Source of the DNA: Intestinibacter sp964449895
GTDB lineage: Bacteria > Bacillota > Clostridia > Peptostreptococcales > Peptostreptococcaceae
Assembly (NCBI GenBank): GCA_964449895.1
Contig: CAYVBY010000015.1
Location: 1 to 55,927 of the forward strand
Direction: 5' to 3'
Length of the DNA stretch: 55,927 nucleotides
The notes under the pieces are model-generated. The model did not search any database. It worked only from the letters and a program-made list of their open reading frames with translations, and was not told the DNA's origin. Positions 52,708 through 55,927 of the stretch are shown piece after piece (within the stretch, counting starts at the first letter, position 1; every line of letters begins with the position of its first letter). Both the position numbers and the translations under genes were made by a program.

Positions 52708-53433
52708 ATGTTTGGTTTAGGAGTAATTGTTAATAGTATGTCAGTTGTAGTAGGAGGTTTAGCTGCATTATTTCTAAAAAAAATAATAATGAAAATAGCT
52801 AAAATGGAAACTATAGATAAAGTAAGTAATAATATTATGTCGGGTATAGCATTATGTGTAATTTATATGGGAATATCAGGTGCACTTGAATGTGAAAATG
52901 TAATGATATCTATAGTATCTATGGTAATAGGTGGCTTAATAGGAGAAGTATTAGATTTAGATAAAGCTCTAAATAAACTTGGAGAAAAAATAGAATCTAA
53001 GTTTAATAAAGATGAAAAAAATAAAAGTGATATGTCTATATCTCAAGGATTTATAGCAAGTAGTTTATTATTTTGTGTAGGTGCAATGGCAGTAGTTGGA
53101 TCTTTAAATAGTGGATTATTTGGAAATAACGAAACTTTATTTGCAAAATCTGCTTTAGATGGAATTTCTGCATTTTTATTTACTTTAACTATGGGAATCG
53201 GTGTTTTACTATCAGCAGTAGCAATTTTTGTATATGAAGGTATTATAACTATAGGTGCATTTTTACTAAAAGGTTTTTTATCTACTTCTGTAATAACAGC
53301 TATGAATGCAATTGGAAGTCTTCTTATATTAGCACTAGGTATGAATATGTTATTAAAAAGTGATATAAAAGTTGCTAATTTACTTCCAGCGATGTTTATT
53401 CCAATTTTTTTAGGTATCTTTGGTCTTGTATAA
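52708..53433 (+). CDS. DUF554-family membrane protein (YqgA/YdfK type)
   Basis: The 241-residue protein has about seven membrane segments and the family hallmarks GVIVNSMSVVVGGLAALF at the start and a central SQGFIASSLLFCVGAMAVVGSLNSGL. DUF554 proteins are inner-membrane proteins of unknown function, possibly transporters. A GGGG SD lies 7-8 bases before the ATG. It lies 63 bp after the SIR2 gene, with no clear terminator between, so cotranscription is possible. Confidence 0.88.
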   Translation: MFGLGVIVNSMSVVVGGLAALFLKKIIMKIAKMETIDKVSNNIMSGIALCVIYMGISGALECENVMISIVSMVIGGLIGEVLDLDKALNKLGEKIESKFNKDEKNKSDMSISQGFIASSLLFCVGAMAVVGSLNSGLFGNNETLFAKSALDGISAFLFTLTMGIGVLLSAVAIFVYEGIITIGAFLLKGFLSTSVITAMNAIGSLLILALGMNMLLKSDIKVANLLPAMFIPIFLGIFGLV

Positions 53434-53561
53434 TTGAATATTTATAGTAAGCATACAAAAACTTTTAGACAAATTATTTATTTAAAAGGAAATTAAGTTA
53501 TAAAATCAAATATAGTAATAAAACATAATTGTAGATATATTTTGCAAGGAGGTTATTACTG

Positions 53562-54434
53562 ATGATTGTATTTGATATAAACGGAGCTATTATAAAGTTT
53601 GATGAAAGAAGAGATAATTATAATTCAATAAGAAAAGAGTTTTTGTGTTATGCAAGAAAAGCTAGATTTGAATTTAAGGATTACTGTAATAAAAATGTTA
53701 CATCTCTTAGACAAATCAATGATAATTATTTGATTTTTGCTGATAAAATAATAGATGAAGCTATAAAAAAAGGAATTGAAATTTTAATAAGTTACAATGT
53801 TATGGTAGTTGATTTTAATATATTTAAAGAAAATTATTGTAATAAATACTTTGATTTTAAACGAATTTTCAACAATATTATCAAAGAAAGAATTTCTATG
53901 AATAAAACTAAAAGGTCTACATCTAAGTTATTTGATGTAAAACCTGTAATAGATAAATTATCAAAAGCTTTATATAAAGATTGTTTTAATATTCATATAG
54001 CAGTAATAGATACATTATTAGAATATGGAGTAAAAGATGTTGAAGCTTATATAAATGCAGAATCTATAAAACAAGCAAATGCATTATTTAATAATTATAA
54101 AGATGGATTTATAAGTAAACCAGATGGATATAAAATAGTGCAAAAGATTATTATGACAAATCCTTATAGAAATGATGTATATGAATTTTTAATCAAAGAA
54201 GATGGAGACTTTGGTGGTGAAATAGAAAGGCTTACATCTTATTTAGGATATGACATAAAACCTTATAAAACTTATCTTATGGATTTATATATACAAGAAT
54301 TAACAAAAAACGAAACAGATGATGTAGAAATAGCAAAAGAAAAAGTAGAAAAATATTCTAAGTATATAGGATTTGAAAATAATGCTATTTATTTAGCAAG
54401 AATAGATGCTATTTATACATTTGAAAATGTTTAA
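53562..54434 (+). CDS. Protein of unknown function (290 residues)
   Basis: It is soluble, mostly helical and charged, with no signal peptide. It begins MIVFDINGAIIKFDERRDNY and has a distinctive NPYRNDVYEFLIKEDGDFGGEIERLTSYLGY segment near 190-220, which resembles in spacing an NPY-x-YxFL-GD-E motif seen in other Firmicute proteins that I cannot name. The strong AGGAGG and the terminator-like hairpin at 54437 support a real single gene. Function is unassigned. Confidence 0.8.
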   Translation: MIVFDINGAIIKFDERRDNYNSIRKEFLCYARKARFEFKDYCNKNVTSLRQINDNYLIFADKIIDEAIKKGIEILISYNVMVVDFNIFKENYCNKYFDFKRIFNNIIKERISMNKTKRSTSKLFDVKPVIDKLSKALYKDCFNIHIAVIDTLLEYGVKDVEAYINAESIKQANALFNNYKDGFISKPDGYKIVQKIIMTNPYRNDVYEFLIKEDGDFGGEIERLTSYLGYDIKPYKTYLMDLYIQELTKNETDDVEIAKEKVEKYSKYIGFENNAIYLARIDAIYTFENV

Positions 54435-54436
54435 TT

Positions 54437-54464
54437 TAAAAAGCTAGTTTATACTAGCTTTTTA
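54437..54464 (+). terminator. Terminator after the unknown gene
   Basis: AAAAAGCTAGT pairs with ACTAGCTTTTT. Confidence 0.88.
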
Positions 54465-54876
54465 TAATGCATAAAAAATTATAACTATTCATATATTTTA
54501 TAAATATGTTAAAAATATGTTAAAAATATGATTTGTATATTATTTTATTTTTTAAAAAATAAAATAAAAAATAAAAGTATTTAATAATTTTTGTTAAAAA
54601 AACAACGAAATACATAATACAGTATTTATTTGGAATTTTCAAAAAAATTTGCTTTTTTTAGTGATTTTATATTATTATATAATTAGAATAAGATTTTTTG
54701 AATAATTTGGTTTATTTAATAAATAAAAAAAAGAGTACATATAAATAATTTTTTATGCGATTATTTAAAGAAATTTATATTTTTTTGTTTAAAATAAGGT
54801 TTTATTTAGAAAATCAAGTGAGTAATATATAACAACATAAGTAGTATGGTTTTATTATTTTCAAAGGGGGATTTTT
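54465..54876. other. AT-rich intergenic region upstream of the NuoE/NuoF-like operon
   Basis: No open frame is supportable. AATTTTCAAAAAAAT (54634-54648) is two mismatches from a CodY box. Promoter hexamers are unclear. Confidence 0.4.
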
Positions 54877-55377
54877 ATGTGCGATTTTGTTAAACAAAAC
54901 AAGAAATTATTTGATGAGTTGGATAATTTAATTAATTCATTAGAAGTAGCTGATGAAAGCGCATTAATATTTGTTCTTAAAGAAGCTCAAGGAATATTTG
55001 GTTATCTACCAAAAGAAGTACAACTTCATATAGCTGGTAAATTAGGAGTTTCTCCTTCTAAAGTATATGGTGTTGTAAGCTTCTATTCTTACTTCTCTAC
55101 TAATCCAATTGGAGAATATAAAATTAGCGTCTGTCTAGGAACAGTTTGCTTTGTTAAAGGCTCTGATAAAGTAATGGCTGAATTCGAAAAACAATTAGGA
55201 ATAAAAGCTGGAGAAACTACTCCAGATCTTAAATTTACTCTTGAAGGTTTAAGATGTGTTGGTGCTTGTGGTCTAGCTCCTGTTGTAGTTGTAAATGGTA
55301 AAGTTTACGGTCAAGCTACTCCAGATGATGTTTCAAAAATATTAGACAACTATAGAAATTTAGAATTAAGCTGTTAG
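54877..55377 (+). CDS. NuoE/HydC-like [2Fe-2S] subunit of an NADH-linked hydrogenase or dehydrogenase
   Basis: The 166-residue thioredoxin-like protein has the four cluster cysteines C86, C91, C127 and C131 (VCLGTVCF, CVGACG) of the 24-kDa subunit family. This subunit pairs with a NuoF-like flavoprotein. In anaerobic clostridia this pair usually belongs to an electron-bifurcating [FeFe] hydrogenase (HydABC) or NADH:ferredoxin complex. The partner gene follows 12 bp later. The catalytic subunit lies beyond the window, so the complex is undecided. Confidence 0.9.
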   Translation: MCDFVKQNKKLFDELDNLINSLEVADESALIFVLKEAQGIFGYLPKEVQLHIAGKLGVSPSKVYGVVSFYSYFSTNPIGEYKISVCLGTVCFVKGSDKVMAEFEKQLGIKAGETTPDLKFTLEGLRCVGACGLAPVVVVNGKVYGQATPDDVSKILDNYRNLELSC

Positions 55378-55389
55378 GGGGTATTTTAC

Positions 55390-55927
55390 ATGAAAAAATT
55401 AAATTCAATAGCTGAACTTAAAGAGGCTGTAAAAGAATATAAACCAATACTTGATTTAAGAGAAAATCATACAGATGCTATACCTGATAAAAGAGATATA
55501 CTAGTATGTGGAGGTACTGGATGTACTTCTTCAGAAAGTTTACTTATAATAGAAAAATTAAAAGAAGAAATAAAAAAAGCAGGTCTTGAAGATCATGCAA
55601 TGGTTCATTTAACAGGATGTTTTGGATTCTGTGCAATGGGTCCTATAGTTAAGGTTTATCCTGATAACGTTTTTTATGTTCATGTTAAACCTGATGATGC
55701 AGCTGAAATAGTTGAAAGTCATATAAGAAGAAATGAAGTAGTAGAAAGATTATTATTTGAAGAACCTTCTCTTGACTACAAAAAAATTCAAAAACATGAA
55801 GATATGCAATTTTATAAAAAACAACTTCGTGTTGCTTTAAGAAACTGTGGTCACATAAACCCAGAAGATATATCTGAATATATAGCTAATGATGGATACT
55901 TAGCTTTAGCTAAATGTTTAGAAGAAA
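55390..55927 (+). CDS. NuoF/HydB-like flavoprotein subunit (5' part only; runs off the window)
   Basis: The frame is open for 179 codons to the right edge. The N-terminal thioredoxin-like domain shows CGGTGC near residues 38-43 and GCFGFCAMGP, four cysteines for a [2Fe-2S] cluster as in HydB, the beta subunit of bifurcating hydrogenases. The FMN- and NAD-binding domains lie beyond the window, so only the N-terminal part is visible. It starts after GGGGG at 55390, 12 bp from the NuoE-like gene. Confidence 0.88.
   Translation, partial: MKKLNSIAELKEAVKEYKPILDLRENHTDAIPDKRDILVCGGTGCTSSESLLIIEKLKEEIKKAGLEDHAMVHLTGCFGFCAMGPIVKVYPDNVFYVHVKPDDAAEIVESHIRRNEVVERLLFEEPSLDYKKIQKHEDMQFYKKQLRVALRNCGHINPEDISEYIANDGYLALAKCLEE

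Noticed and set aside
54590..54615. Rex-like TTGTTAA half-site before the NuoE-like gene
   Set aside because: Only one half matches TTGTTAA-N4-TTAACAA; the other half has about four of seven bases. Too weak in AT-rich DNA.
54634..54648. CodY-like site before the NuoE-like gene
   Set aside because: Two mismatches in pure A/T sequence; easily expected by chance here.

Overview
The window is AT-rich, low-GC Firmicute DNA. Strong AGGAGG-type Shine-Dalgarno (SD) sites, heavy ATA codon use, four T-box leaders in front of amino acid genes, a mutS-mutL-miaA-hfq-YnbB block, a LarE/LarA pair and a NuoE/NuoF-type (hydrogenase or NADH dehydrogenase) pair point to an anaerobic Clostridium-like organism, most probably of the Peptostreptococcaceae (relatives of Clostridioides, Romboutsia, Paraclostridium). 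The genus is inference. No rRNA, tRNA, CRISPR array, insertion sequence or prophage block is visible. Nearly all of it reads as ordinary chromosome with a few accessory genes.

Region by region. 1-5.9 kb: a left-truncated PLD/DEAH/DUF3427 helicase facing a MazG-like pyrophosphohydrolase, a PHP phosphoesterase, a small NrdD-C-terminus-like protein, a prolyl-tRNA editing protein and an EamA transporter. 5.9-8.1 kb: an NSS sodium symporter and a YgjP-type metalloprotease. 8.2-12.1 kb: a branched-chain amino acid operon (ACT subunit, ilvC, ilvB) behind a CodY-like site and an Ile T-box. 12.3-17.4 kb: MATE exporter, a 58-residue unknown, phosphoglucomutase, YihY membrane protein. 17.4-22.6 kb: tandem Thr T-boxes and hom, orphan hisD, a GapB-type GAPDH and a C_GCAxxG_C_C protein. 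22.8-27.9 kb: a HEPN-motif protein, an ArsC/Spx-like protein, a zinc-ribbon protein, larE, an rRNA methyltransferase and a very basic protein. 28.1-34.1 kb: lipoprotein plus two-component system, truA, then argG behind a T-box with one specifier domain but two antiterminator/terminator modules. 34.3-38.5 kb: miaB, a divergent pair of XRE regulators with matching palindromic operators, DUF421/DUF4363, a Nudix hydrolase. 38.7-43.5 kb: an LhgO/GlpA-like dehydrogenase, an NAD(P)/FAD oxidoreductase, a DUF1667 protein and a LarA-type nickel racemase homologue, then a 30-residue membrane peptide. 43.7-51.4 kb: mutS, mutL, miaA, hfq and a PLP enzyme. 51.5-55.9 kb: SIR2-family protein, DUF554 protein, an unknown and the start of a NuoE/NuoF-like operon.

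The themes that link genes are amino acid supply controlled by uncharged tRNA (Ile, Thr, Arg T-boxes), tRNA/rRNA modification (ProX, TruA, MiaB, MiaA, the RlmL-like enzyme), mismatch repair, and a possible 2-hydroxyacid pathway joining LarE, the LarA homologue and the LhgO-like dehydrogenase. The most unusual signals are regulatory: the half-duplicated argG T-box, the recently duplicated hom T-box, and two genes (mutS and the RlmL-like methyltransferase) in which a hairpin sits between the SD sequence and the start codon.
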